Shown here in pieces: positions 49,073 to 58,416 of a stretch of DNA of 64,000 nt. Position 1 is the first letter of the stretch; each line of letters starts with the position of its first letter. The notes under the pieces are model-generated. The model worked only from the letters and a program-made list of their open reading frames with translations. It did not search any database and was not told where the DNA came from. The DNA is taken from contig NZ_KI912613.1 in the NCBI RefSeq assembly GCF_000519325.1, positions 2,730,652-2,794,651 on the forward strand. Reading direction: 5' to 3'. This DNA is from Patulibacter minatonensis DSM 18081. Lineage in GTDB: Bacteria > Actinomycetota > Thermoleophilia > Solirubrobacterales > Solirubrobacteraceae. The translations under genes were made by a program, and so were the position numbers.

Positions 49073-49908
49073 CACTCGCCCGGATCGGGCGGGGCGCCGC
49101 GGTGCACGCCGTCGGACACCGCGTCATCGGGCCCCGGGGTTGGTGGATGGCCGCGGTTCTCGCCGCCGGCGAAGGAGCGTTGCTGAGTCATCGCGCCGCG
49201 GGCGTTCTCTGAGGGTTCATCGACGGCGCTCCGGAGACCGTGGACGTCGTCAGTCCCAGTCGCAGCCGACGCGCCCCCGGCCTGAGGGTCCGGAAGGTGC
49301 GGAGCATCGACCCCGCCGACCGTGCGGTCCGCGACGGGATCCCGTGCACGTCACCGGCTCGGACGCTGCTCGACCTCGCGACGGTGCTCGACGCCCGACG
49401 CCTCGATCGGGCGCTGCGCCGGGCGGAGACGCACCGGCACTTCGACCGCTTCGCGCTCGAGGAGATCCTCGGGCGACGGCGGGCCGGGACGTCGGCCCTC
49501 CGCGCGGCGCTTGCGGCGTTCTCCCTGGAGCACGCCTCCGGTCGGCGCGCGAAGAGCGAGCTCGAGCTCCGCTTCCACGAGCTTCTCAGTCGTCACGGCT
49601 TCGTGATGCCGAGCTCCGACGTGATGGTTCCCACACCGTGGGGCGAGCACGAGGTCGACAACCACTGGCCCGAGATCAGGCTCGTGATCGAGACCGACGG
49701 GTGGGAGACGCACTGCGACCGCGAATCGTTCCGAAGGGATCACGAAAAGGCGGCGGATCTCAAAGGTGCGGGCTACGCGTTCCTGTGGCTGACGTGGGAG
49801 CAGGTGGTCGACGACGAGGCGCGACTCGTCGAACGCCTCGACCGTCTCATTCCCCGGCGCGCGGCGGATAACGCGCGGAACCTCGATCTCGGGTCGAGGG
49901 CGGGTTGA
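49073..49908 (+). pseudogene. Decayed DUF559/AbiEi-type protein gene
   Basis: The remnant reads AVGHRVIGPRGWWMAAVLAAGEGALLSHRAAGVL, then TGA at 49210-49212, then continues in the same frame as GFIDGAPETVDVVSPSRSRR..., RTLLDLATVLDARRLDRALRRAE and the DUF559 endonuclease-like end (KSELELRFHELL, EHEVDNHWPEIRLVIETDGWETH). Intact relatives have Trp at the stop position (LSHRSAAxLWG), so a single TGG to TGA change explains it. The N-terminal winged-helix part is also missing. A downstream GTG (49240) could still give about 222 residues containing DUF559. Family members are AbiEi-like antitoxin or very-short-patch-type proteins of unclear role. Confidence 0.72.
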
Positions 49909-50073
49909 CGCATTACGCCGACTGCGCGCGAGCGAGATGGCGGTGTCCAGGGTCGCTCCTGAACCCGCCGGCCGCGCGTTCCCGATCCGATACCGCAAAG
50001 GGACCAGAACGGGCACGGGACCCGCCCGGCCCCCGCGCCACGGCCCGCCCCGGCCGCGCGCCTCCGACCGTCC

Positions 50074-51432
50074 CTACCGCCCCCGCTGGGGCATCCGCTT
50101 CAGCTTCAGCTCGCCCTCGCGGACGTACTTGCGGACCTGGGAGGCGAGGTAGCCGCCGTCGTCGTCGGCGCCCTTCGGGTCCTTGTACTGGTCGGTGCGG
50201 GGGCACGCGCAGGTGTCGTTGGGGAAGGCGGAGCCGAAGAGGACGGCGGCGATGCCCGCGTCGCGGTAGGCGCGGAGGAGCGGGCGGCCCTTGCGGCCGA
50301 GGAGGGCCTGGACCTTGTCGTCACGGTAGTGGCCCGGGGTGTCGTCCTGGACCTTGCGGACGGCGTTGCCCGGCGGGACCTGCCAGAGGATGCCGCTGCG
50401 CTTGGTGAGGTCGAGGACGCCCTTGACGTACTGGAGCATCCGGGCCTCGTTGTCCGGCGTCCACCAGGCGTCCTTGGACTGCACGCCGTCGACCTTCACC
50501 TGGTAGCCGGCGTCGCGGTTGGCGAACTCGAACGTCATCAGGTCGAACGGCCGACCGAGGCTGCGCCAGAACTTCACGGAGGACGTGGCCATGCCCGCGA
50601 CCTCCTCCTTCGTCGGGTCGGAGCCGACGATGTCCTTGTTGGTCCCGAAGACCGACACCGGGTACGCCAGCAGGACCCGCGGGGCCACCTGATTGCGGAT
50701 CCGCGTGACGAGGCGCGCGAAGCCCGCGAGGGTGTTGGGCAGTCCGGCGGCCTGGGGGTCGGAGCCGGCGATCGCGGTCGGGGCGTTCGCGCCCGCCTGC
50801 TGCTGCTGGACGTAGCCCCAGAGGTCCGGCTCGACCTGCAGGACGGCCGGGCCGGAGTCGGCTCCCATGCCCTGGCCCATGCGGGTGAGCGCAAGCCGGA
50901 GGTCGGCGACGACGGGGCGCATGACCGCGGGCGACGCCAGCCCCTCGAGGACCTTCTGGTGCTCGTCGGCCAGCGCGTTGGTCGGCGGCGTCTCCTGCAG
51001 CACGTAGTAGGAGAGGAGCGGGACGGTGCCCGTGGCCTCGGAGTCCTGGACGTAGGCGGAGGCGTACGAGCCGTCGCCCGTGCGCCAGGCGTCCCACGAG
51101 CCCGAGGTCCCGGCGCCGCCCGACAGGTAGTGCCACCGCATGCCGAACGGGGCGCGACCGGCGAGGTTCTTCGCCCCGTTCTCCGGGTCGATCAGCCCGA
51201 CCCGCAGCGTGGTCGGCCACTTCGCGGGGTTGGCGAGCGGCTTCGGCTTCGCGGGCTTCGCCGGGGCGGCCGCACGCGTCGATGCCGGTGTGCCCTGCGG
51301 CGTGGCGACGCCGGGCGTCGCGCTGACGGTCGTCGTCGCCGTCCGGGTCGTGGCGGGGGCGTCGCCGCCACCACCACATCCGGCGGCGAGACAGAAGGAG
51401 GCCGCCAGTGCGGCGGCCGAGAACACGGGCAT
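50074..51432 (-). CDS. Lipoprotein of unknown function
   Basis: 452 residues. The lipobox is SFCLAAGC with Cys near residue 18, so it should be lipidated on the outer membrane face. A Thr/Ala/Pro linker of about 60 residues is followed by a domain of about 370 residues with GLIDPENGAKNL, FGMRWHYLSGGAGTSGSWDAWRTG, TVPLLSYYVLQE, LQVEPDLWGYVQQ, RVLLAYPVSVFGT and PFDLMTFEFANRDAGY. The succession of strand-like segments ending in acidic or aromatic residues suggests a (beta/alpha)8 barrel, possibly a glycosidase-like fold, but I cannot name a family. ATG at 51432 has AGGA 8 bp upstream. It is the terminal gene of the second glycan region, 163 bp after the previous stop, so it may have its own promoter. 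Confidence 0.7.
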   Translation of the reverse strand: MPVFSAAALAASFCLAAGCGGGGDAPATTRTATTTVSATPGVATPQGTPASTRAAAPAKPAKPKPLANPAKWPTTLRVGLIDPENGAKNLAGRAPFGMRWHYLSGGAGTSGSWDAWRTGDGSYASAYVQDSEATGTVPLLSYYVLQETPPTNALADEHQKVLEGLASPAVMRPVVADLRLALTRMGQGMGADSGPAVLQVEPDLWGYVQQQQAGANAPTAIAGSDPQAAGLPNTLAGFARLVTRIRNQVAPRVLLAYPVSVFGTNKDIVGSDPTKEEVAGMATSSVKFWRSLGRPFDLMTFEFANRDAGYQVKVDGVQSKDAWWTPDNEARMLQYVKGVLDLTKRSGILWQVPPGNAVRKVQDDTPGHYRDDKVQALLGRKGRPLLRAYRDAGIAAVLFGSAFPNDTCACPRTDQYKDPKGADDDGGYLASQVRKYVREGELKLKRMPQRGR

Positions 51433-51594
51433 CCGGGCGATCCTCACGTCGTGCGGCGTCGCCGGGCGGGCATCAGCCCACGGTACCCCGCGGGGCGGCC
51501 GGCCGCGCCGACCGACCGGCCGAACGTCCACGCACGGGACGGGACACGGGGCGGGAGGCACGATCGGACCCGACCGGCCCCGCGGCGCCCGGGG

Positions 51595-53100
51595 TCACGG
51601 CGTCTCGGCGCTGCCCGAGTTGATGCCCGGGATCTCTCCGGGCTGCAGGTTCGGGGTGGCGTTCGTCGGCGTGGTGCGCGTCGTCGTGGTCGTCGTGCCG
51701 GTCCCGTCGTCGGTCACCGCGACCTGCGGCAGGCCGAGCGTCCGCCGGGTGCGGATGAGGTCCGTGTTCGACAGGCCGGTGAGGGCCTCGCCACGCGCGA
51801 ACGTGTCGTTCTGGGAGAACAGGCGCGTCAGGAGGACCCGCACCGACGCGGTGCGCAGGACCCGGGTGTCCCCGTACAGGTAGACGGGGAGGATCAGCGG
51901 GTAGGTCCGGTTCACGATCGTCTGCTGCGACGGGAACTTGCAGTCCGGCTTCGCGCTCGAGGTCTGCCGGCGCTCGTCGATCTCCAGCGGGCGCAGGACG
52001 TCCGAGTGGAGCTCGTAGAACGTGTACGGCACGACCCCGAGGCGGCCGCTGGAGAACACCTGGGACGTCCGGTCCGACCGGAACCGCGTGGTCTGGGCGT
52101 TGACCTCGGCGTTCTGCTTGCGGACGGTGTCCAGGCGCGCGCGGCGCTTGGCGGCGCGCACCCGTGCGGCGTTGTCGCGCTCGAGCTGCTTCGGGTTCTT
52201 GACGGCCTTCTTCGCGCGCTTGCGGGCCGCGTTCTCGGCCTCGATCTGCCGCACGACCTTGCGGGCGGCGATCGCCTCGGCGCGCCGGATCTCCTCGATG
52301 TCGGAGCGGCGCCGCTGCCGGGCGATCGACCGGTTGTACGCACGGGTCTCGCGCGCCAGCAGGTCGATGCGGTCCTGGTTGGTGACCCAGTCGCTGAGGT
52401 CGTTGTACTTCGCGTACTCGCGCAGGTCGCCGCGGTAGTCGCTGCGGGCGACGGCTCCCACGGGCCGGCCGAAGGCCTTGATCGCCACGACGTTCGTCGC
52501 CGGGTTCGTCGCCGGCGGAGCGGCGGCGGCGAAGCCCGTCGTCGCGAAGCCGATCTGGCGCCAGTTGTTGATCGTCGAGCCGCGGGCCAGCATCGACTTG
52601 ACGGCGGCGAGCGTCAGGCAGTCGCCGCCGATGTCGCGGCCGTTCTCGGTCACCAGGACCGCGGTCGCGTACCCGAGCGTGACCTTGCCGGACACCGACA
52701 GGCCGTTCTGCTCGCACTGCGCGAGCTCGGTCTTCGTGATCTCGCGGTTGGACTGCAGGACGTCGACGCGGCCGGAGCAGAGGTTCGAGAAGCCGGCGTC
52801 GGTCGGCTCGACGATCGTGCGGAATGTGACCGGGTTGCGCTCCCGCTGCAGGGACCGGACGGCCGCGGCGGACGCGCTGCCCGTCGACGGCACGGAGAGC
52901 GCGACCTCGTCGGCGTTGCGGCGGGGGAGGTTCTGGCGACGCTCGCGGATCGTCTTGCTCTGCTGCGCCTGCTGCATCTCGCGGGCGGACGCGGCGACCT
53001 GGTCGCCGCGGATCATCTCGGGGTCCGACGACACGCCGCAGCCGGCGAGCGCGATCGCGGACGCGGTGACCAGGCCGAGCGGGAGGGTGCGGCGCATCAT
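51595..53100 (-). CDS. PstS-like lipoprotein with coiled-coil insertion
   Basis: 501 residues. Lipobox IALAGC near residue 20. A periplasmic-binding-protein type II core of the PstS kind is recognisable in SGRVDVLQSNREITKTELAQCEQNGL, KVTLGYATAVLVTENGRD and LTLAAVKSMLARGSTINNWRQIGF, continuing with a TYPLILPVYLYG segment. Between the two core parts lies an Arg/Lys/Glu-rich helical insertion of about 100 residues (RIDLLARETRAYNRS... VRQIEAENAARKRAKKAVKN), predicted to be a coiled coil. No ABC transporter genes are nearby, which argues against simple phosphate uptake. ATG at 53100 follows AGGAG and overlaps the preceding stop (ATGA). Confidence 0.78.
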   Translation of the reverse strand: MMRRTLPLGLVTASAIALAGCGVSSDPEMIRGDQVAASAREMQQAQQSKTIRERRQNLPRRNADEVALSVPSTGSASAAAVRSLQRERNPVTFRTIVEPTDAGFSNLCSGRVDVLQSNREITKTELAQCEQNGLSVSGKVTLGYATAVLVTENGRDIGGDCLTLAAVKSMLARGSTINNWRQIGFATTGFAAAAPPATNPATNVVAIKAFGRPVGAVARSDYRGDLREYAKYNDLSDWVTNQDRIDLLARETRAYNRSIARQRRRSDIEEIRRAEAIAARKVVRQIEAENAARKRAKKAVKNPKQLERDNAARVRAAKRRARLDTVRKQNAEVNAQTTRFRSDRTSQVFSSGRLGVVPYTFYELHSDVLRPLEIDERRQTSSAKPDCKFPSQQTIVNRTYPLILPVYLYGDTRVLRTASVRVLLTRLFSQNDTFARGEALTGLSNTDLIRTRRTLGLPQVAVTDDGTGTTTTTTRTTPTNATPNLQPGEIPGINSGSAETP

Positions 53101-54305
53101 CGGGACTCCTGGGAGGCGCGGGCGCGGGGCGGGCTGGCGGGGTCGTTGTAGAGCCGGCCGAGCGACACGACCTCGAAGTCGCGGAGCTTCAGCTCGCTGA
53201 GCGAGTTGGCGGACAGGATGTTGCGCCAGTCGGCGTTGCTCTGCGCGTAGAGCGTGGGGGAGTCCGCGCGGTCGACGATGATCGCGCCGTACGTGTAGAG
53301 CGCCTGCAGGACGGCGGTGGCGCCCTTGGAGCGCTTGCGGCGCCCCTCCTGCACGATGTAGCGCTTCGACCGCTGGCGCTTGCCGTTGATCGTCACGATC
53401 TCCTTCGACCGGATGCGCCGCTGGTTCATCCGCCGGAACGCCGACGGCTTCAGCCGGATGCGGGCGCCCTGCGGCAGGGACCGCGTGCTCGCCAGGCCGT
53501 TGGTGGTGCCGGCCGGCAGCACGAACTTCTGCGACGCCGGGCCGGGGACCGCCATGGCGAGCGTGTGCGGGATGCGGCCGGCCTTCGCCTCGCGCGGCCG
53601 GATCAGGCCGGCGAGCATCGGCAGGCCGGACCCGCGGACGCTAGGGACGCGGTCGGGCTCGCGGGTCGCCGGGACGGCCACGCCGTCGCCGTCGAGCGTC
53701 CACTTGCGGAAGAACTCGAACGACAGCGTCGAGCCGACGCGACGCGCGCGCCAGAGGTCGTAGGCGGTGTTCGTCGACTGGTCGACGAGGACGAGCCAGC
53801 CGTCGTGCGCGGAGTCGGCCTGGAGGTCGTTGCCCAGGCGCATCTCGCGCGGGATCGAGTCGCCGACCCGACCGCACGGGTCCTGGCGGCAGACGAGCGT
53901 GACGGGCTCGCCGGCCCCGACGGGGTACACGCCCGGCGCCCAGCCCTTGAGGTTGATCGCGAGGTTCTTGTTCTCCGGCTTCGCCTGGAGCCGCGTCTGG
54001 TCCTCGCGGAAGACGGGCTGCTCGGCGGCCTCGTTGATCATGGAGTTCGACGTACGTGAGCGCTCGAGGCTCTGCACGGGCGTGTTCCACGGGCTCGACG
54101 CGGCGAACGGGTTCACGCCACCGAAGTCGACGGTCGTGTCGATCGTCGTGGCGGCCGGGACGGTCGTCCTGGTGGCGGGCCGGGGGCCGGTCGTCGTCGC
54201 GGTCTCGGCGACGGGGGTCTTCGGCTTGGACTCCCCGCAGCCCGCGAGCACGACGGAGGCGCCGACGACCGCGAGGGTGCCGGCGATGCGGTGGGTGTGG
54301 GTCAC
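53097..54305 (-). CDS. SPFN/IRPEEL-domain lipoprotein
   Basis: 402 residues. Lipobox VVLAGC (Cys near residue 22), a Thr-rich linker, then the same domain as the proteins at 8669 and 43831: NPFAASSPWNTPV, GDSIPREMRLG, DGWLVLVDQSTNTAYDLWRARR, GSGLPMLAGLIRPREAKAGRIPHTLAMAVPG, LPQGARIRLKP and VLQALYTYGAIIVDRA. It differs in being lipid-anchored and in lacking the Lys/Ala tail, though a short basic insertion (RIRSKEIVTINGKRQRSKRY) is present. GTG at 54305 overlaps the stop of the GT39-like gene (GTGA). Its position in a polysaccharide operon hints that this domain acts on glycans. Confidence 0.78.
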   Translation of the reverse strand: MTHTHRIAGTLAVVGASVVLAGCGESKPKTPVAETATTTGPRPATRTTVPAATTIDTTVDFGGVNPFAASSPWNTPVQSLERSRTSNSMINEAAEQPVFREDQTRLQAKPENKNLAINLKGWAPGVYPVGAGEPVTLVCRQDPCGRVGDSIPREMRLGNDLQADSAHDGWLVLVDQSTNTAYDLWRARRVGSTLSFEFFRKWTLDGDGVAVPATREPDRVPSVRGSGLPMLAGLIRPREAKAGRIPHTLAMAVPGPASQKFVLPAGTTNGLASTRSLPQGARIRLKPSAFRRMNQRRIRSKEIVTINGKRQRSKRYIVQEGRRKRSKGATAVLQALYTYGAIIVDRADSPTLYAQSNADWRNILSANSLSELKLRDFEVVSLGRLYNDPASPPRARASQESR

Positions 54306-56161
54306 GGTGCGGTCTGCGGGTCGAGCTGGGCGTTGAGATCGGCCGTGGCCGTGGTGCTCGTCCGCGCGTCGGCCGACGGGGAGGTCGGGACGGCGGAGGT
54401 GTCGCGGGAGCGCTGCTGGCGCTCGCGCTCGATGGCGCGCTTGCGGGCGTCCTCGACCGCCTGCCTGGCGGATTCCTTCGGGTCGACGCCCGCGACCGAG
54501 AGCAGCACGTAGCGCCCGGAGCGGTAGACGACGCGGAGCCCGTCGACGCGGCCGTCGGCGGCGCGCGGGTAGCGCTCGTTGATGCTGCCGTCGTTCGCGC
54601 CGCGGGAGACCAGGATGTACTGGACCTTGCCCCACGGGTCGTCGAGGACCCGGAGGAAGTACTTGTCGCCCTTGTCCACGCGGTCGAGGAAGACCTGCGG
54701 ACGGCCGGTCAGGAGGATCACGCCGCCGGAGGTGGAGTTGTCCGCCAGGACGGTGTTCTTGCGCTTGTCGGCGAGCGCCTTGACGAACGCCGCCATCCGC
54801 TGCTCGGGCCGGATCCCGACGTCGTAGCCGCCTCGGGAGGCCTTGCCCTCCTGGTCCTTCTGGTTCAGCACGCCGCGCAGGAACGCCTGCTCGAGGTTCT
54901 GGTACGGGTACTTGTCCATCGCGACGCCGGCCAGCGGTATCGCGACGACGAGGCCGACGAGCCCGAGGAACTGGCCGAAGCCGCCGAGGGTCCTGCCGAT
55001 CCAGATCGCGGTCGCGATCCCGAGCAGCATCACCGGCAGCATCGAGCGCAGCGTCAGCAGCGACAGGTCGTTGTGGATCGCCGCGTTGACGACGACGACG
55101 AGGATGCCGCCGACGATCAGGATCAGCTGGCCGAGCCCGATCCGGTGCGGGTCCTTCTCGCGCCCGAGGAACGCGACGATGCCCAGGAGCGAGAGCGGGG
55201 CGACGCCGAGGACGAGCGCGCCGCTGTGCCCGAGCAGCGTGAGGAACGAGACGGGCTGCGAGCGGTCGTCGGTCGACACGCCGCCGAACGGCTGCGCGTC
55301 GAGCACCCAGCCGAACGGGTCGGACGCGATCAGCGCACAGGCGAGGATCCAGATGACGATCGCGGCGGCGACCGGCGCGAGCATCGTGATCAGCAGGCCC
55401 TCGCGCTCGTCGTCGTGGGCGTCGCGCGCCGACAGGATGATCGAGAAGACGACGGCGAGCGAGATCGCCCACCAGATGAACCCGAAGCGGGACATCGCCA
55501 TCAACGCGAGGCAGAGGCCGACGCCGGCGACGAACCGTGGCTGGTCCTCGACCGACCACGTGAAGGCGAAGTAGACCATCGCCGACAGCGCGGCGACGTA
55601 GATCATGTCCGGCATGCCCGTCGTGGAGTAGAAGAGCCACAGCGGGTTGAGGACGATCAGGACGACCATGCCCAGGCGCATCCCGAAGCCGATGCCGCAG
55701 CGCGCCATCGTGCGGTGCAGCAGGGACAGCGCCAGCGCGGCCCAGAAGCCGGAGGCGATCGGCAGCGCGGCCAGCCCGGTGGCCAGCGGCTTGATGATCG
55801 CGAACGGCAGCAGGCCGACGGTCTGCAGGGGCGGGCCCGTGAAGCCGACCGCAGCGAGCTTCGCCGGGTCGTTGTGCCAGACGTAGAACGCCCGGCTCAT
55901 GATGTTCAGGGCGTCCGCCGGGACGATGTGCTGCCCGACGACCACGCGGTAGCCGATCAGGCTGAAGACGAGCCAGGAGATCAGGAAGACGGCGAGCGTC
56001 TCGAACCGCTTGATGCGGACCGGCGCGGCGAGGTCGTCCGGGCGGCGCTGGCCCTTCGACGGATCGGCCTGCGGGACCTCGTTGCCGGCGGGGAGCAGCC
56101 GCGCGATCGGCCGCGATGGGACCGGGAGCTCTGGCGGGTTCGTCGTCGTCGGTGTGCTCAT
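54302..56161 (-). CDS. GT39/ArnT-like polytopic membrane glycosyltransferase
   Basis: 619 residues with about 10-11 TM helices, starting near residue 55 (TLAVFLISWLVFSLIGYRVVVG). The first outer loop holds PADALNIMSRAFYVWHNDP with an acidic Asp where lipid-phosphate-sugar transferases place their catalytic Asp. A C-terminal soluble domain of about 180 residues (from LRGVLNQKDQ) includes VILLTGRPQVFLDRVDKGDKYFLRVL. The likely role is transfer of a sugar from a polyprenyl donor on the outer membrane face. ATG at 56161 overlaps the GT2 synthase stop (ATGA). Confidence 0.75.
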   Translation of the reverse strand: MSTPTTTNPPELPVPSRPIARLLPAGNEVPQADPSKGQRRPDDLAAPVRIKRFETLAVFLISWLVFSLIGYRVVVGQHIVPADALNIMSRAFYVWHNDPAKLAAVGFTGPPLQTVGLLPFAIIKPLATGLAALPIASGFWAALALSLLHRTMARCGIGFGMRLGMVVLIVLNPLWLFYSTTGMPDMIYVAALSAMVYFAFTWSVEDQPRFVAGVGLCLALMAMSRFGFIWWAISLAVVFSIILSARDAHDDEREGLLITMLAPVAAAIVIWILACALIASDPFGWVLDAQPFGGVSTDDRSQPVSFLTLLGHSGALVLGVAPLSLLGIVAFLGREKDPHRIGLGQLILIVGGILVVVVNAAIHNDLSLLTLRSMLPVMLLGIATAIWIGRTLGGFGQFLGLVGLVVAIPLAGVAMDKYPYQNLEQAFLRGVLNQKDQEGKASRGGYDVGIRPEQRMAAFVKALADKRKNTVLADNSTSGGVILLTGRPQVFLDRVDKGDKYFLRVLDDPWGKVQYILVSRGANDGSINERYPRAADGRVDGLRVVYRSGRYVLLSVAGVDPKESARQAVEDARKRAIERERQQRSRDTSAVPTSPSADARTSTTATADLNAQLDPQTAP

Positions 56162-58416
56162 GCGGCCGTCTGCGTGCTCGAGGTGCCGCCGCCGGTGCTG
56201 CCGCTGACGGGGGGTCCGCTGGAGTGGCCGGAGTCGAGGCCGTGCTCCGTCTTCTCCCAGTAGAACGGGTTGACGATCAGCTGCCAGAAGCCCTTCCAGG
56301 CGGCGATCGACATGAAGCCCCAGTACAGCGGGGAGAACAGCGCGTGGCGGACCAGGCGGAAGTAGCCGCGGTGGATCGTGCCGGCGATGTTGGCGTAGAT
56401 GAAGACGAAGTTGCCGATGACGAGCTGGGCGATCGCGAAGTAGAAGACGAACCCGGGGAACATCTGTCTGATCAGGTCGAGCTGGGTCAGGGTGAACAGC
56501 GTCGTCAGGCCCCAGAAGATGGGGTTGATGAGGAAGGTCAGCGTGCCGCCGATGACGAGCTGGAAGGACACGAAGCCCTTGAAGCCCATCTGGCGGAACA
56601 GGCGGACCGGGTTGCGCATGTGCACCAGGTACGTCTGCAGGTAGCCCTTGATCCAGCGCGAGCGCTGACGGATCCAGTTCGGGAGGTCGGAGTTGGCCTC
56701 CTCGAACGTCGTCGAGTCGATGACGGCCGTCGAGAGCCCCGCCTTGTGCAGGCGGATGCCGAGGTCGGCGTCCTCGGTGACGTTGTAGGGGTCCCAGGCG
56801 CCGAGCTTCAGGAGCTCTTCGGTCTTGAAGTGGTTCGACGTGCCGCCCAGCGGGATCGGGGCCTTGGCCTTGTCGAGGCCCGGCAGCATCAGGTCGAACC
56901 ACATCGAGTACTCCGTGGTGAACCAGCGGGTCAGCAGGTTCTGCTCGGAGTTGAAGTAGTTCAGCTTGGCCTGGATACAGGCGACGGAGTCCGGCGACTT
57001 GCGGAAGGCGGCGATCGCGCGCTTGAGCTGGTCGGGCGCGGCGCGATCCTCGGCGTCGTAGATGACCGTGATCTCGCCGGTGGCCTGGAGGAGCCCGAAG
57101 TTGCAGGCCTTCGGCTTCGTCTGCGGCAGCGACGGCGGCACGATCACGAGGTGGAAGTGCGGCGGGAGCTCGAGCGCGCGGATGGCGTCGATGGTCTCCT
57201 CGTCCTCCTCCTCGCAGAGCAGGCGGACGTCGAGCTTGTGGCGCGGGTAGTCCAGCGAGTGGACGCCCTTGACGAGGGCGGGCACGACCGCGGCTTCGCG
57301 GAACAGCGGGACGAGGATCGTGTAGACGGGGAGGGTCGCGTTGTCGAGGGCGTTGACCTCCTCCTCGGTGACCTCGATGCCGGCGTGCTCGCCGAGCGAT
57401 CCGAGGACGAGCCGCAGCTTGTAGATCGAGACCGACAGGTGGAAGATGCCGAGGATCGCGACGAAGACCGTCAGCATCAGGATCGGGCTGAAGATCCCGA
57501 AGACCAGGAGCACCAGCGCGATGGCCGCGAAGGTGCCGAGCTGGCCCTTCGTGAAGACGACGTCGCCGGAGTCCTGCGGGTTGGTCTCCTTGAGCAGGTG
57601 GACCGCGGTGCGCGAGTACGCGTCGTTGTAGATCCGCTGCTGCAGCAGGTCGATCTCGGACGAGCGCGCGAGGAGCTCGCGGTGCTCGAGCTGCGTGTGC
57701 GCCTCGAGCCGCGCGACGGACTCGGCGGTCAGGATGTCGGCCGACGCCATCCAGAGGACGCCCTCGTGGACGAGCAGCGGGACGATGCGGAGCTCGCGCT
57801 GGAGCGGCTCGGGGATCGCGGCCAAGGCCTCGGGCTCCGGCTCGATCGTGCCGAGGTCGACGGCCGGGATGCCGTGGAGCTCGGAGAGCGCGGTCAGGAG
57901 CTGGGTCTCGTCGATGATCCCCTGGTGCAGGAGGATCTCGCCGAGGCGGCCGCCGACGACCTCCTGGTCGTGCAGCGCGGTGTCGACCTGGGCGGCGGAG
58001 ACCGCGCCGTGCGTGATCAGGACGTCGCCGAGGAGCGACTGGCGCATCGGCTGGGCGACGTCGATCTGCGCGTTGGGGTCGAACCGCTCGTCGATCTCCT
58101 GCTCGAGCGCGTCGCCCGGGGCGACCTCGAGCGCGACGGGGTGGCCGAGCAGCGCGACGAGGCGCTCCTCGAGGCCCGGATGCGCCGGGTTCGCGACCGC
58201 GACGGTGACGATGCCGTCCGCCAGGGCGATCGGCACCGCGAGGAGCTCACGGCACGCGGGCTCGGCGAGGAGCTCGGCGACCAGTGGGCTGACCTGCGTG
58301 TTGCGCAGGTCGACGAACGGGAGGCCGTGGTCGCGTGCGGCGCGGTGGGCCCACGCCTCGGCGAGCGACTCCGACGGGGCGTCGCCGCCGCCGGGGGGCA
58401 TCTGGATGCTGCTCAT
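56158..58416 (-). CDS. GT2 polysaccharide synthase with N-terminal GspE_N/MshEN domains
   Basis: 752 residues. Residues 15-112 form a GspE_N-type fold; residues 127-182 carry two tandem MshEN motifs with a 5-residue spacer (SLLGDVLITHGAVSAAQVDTA...; RLGEILLHQGIIDETQLLTAL), continuing to about 265. MshEN domains bind cyclic di-GMP. Two TM helices (about 293-330) lead to a processive GT2 domain with YDAED (454-457), TEDADLG (547-553) and QRSRWIKG (584-591), then about four C-terminal TM helices. It would polymerise and extrude a glycan, probably activated by c-di-GMP; E. coli NfrB is a precedent for MshEN control of a GT2. The first motif has Leu in place of its Arg. ATG at 58416 overlaps the upstream stop. 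Confidence 0.87.
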   Translation of the reverse strand: MSSIQMPPGGGDAPSESLAEAWAHRAARDHGLPFVDLRNTQVSPLVAELLAEPACRELLAVPIALADGIVTVAVANPAHPGLEERLVALLGHPVALEVAPGDALEQEIDERFDPNAQIDVAQPMRQSLLGDVLITHGAVSAAQVDTALHDQEVVGGRLGEILLHQGIIDETQLLTALSELHGIPAVDLGTIEPEPEALAAIPEPLQRELRIVPLLVHEGVLWMASADILTAESVARLEAHTQLEHRELLARSSEIDLLQQRIYNDAYSRTAVHLLKETNPQDSGDVVFTKGQLGTFAAIALVLLVFGIFSPILMLTVFVAILGIFHLSVSIYKLRLVLGSLGEHAGIEVTEEEVNALDNATLPVYTILVPLFREAAVVPALVKGVHSLDYPRHKLDVRLLCEEEDEETIDAIRALELPPHFHLVIVPPSLPQTKPKACNFGLLQATGEITVIYDAEDRAAPDQLKRAIAAFRKSPDSVACIQAKLNYFNSEQNLLTRWFTTEYSMWFDLMLPGLDKAKAPIPLGGTSNHFKTEELLKLGAWDPYNVTEDADLGIRLHKAGLSTAVIDSTTFEEANSDLPNWIRQRSRWIKGYLQTYLVHMRNPVRLFRQMGFKGFVSFQLVIGGTLTFLINPIFWGLTTLFTLTQLDLIRQMFPGFVFYFAIAQLVIGNFVFIYANIAGTIHRGYFRLVRHALFSPLYWGFMSIAAWKGFWQLIVNPFYWEKTEHGLDSGHSSGPPVSGSTGGGTSSTQTAA

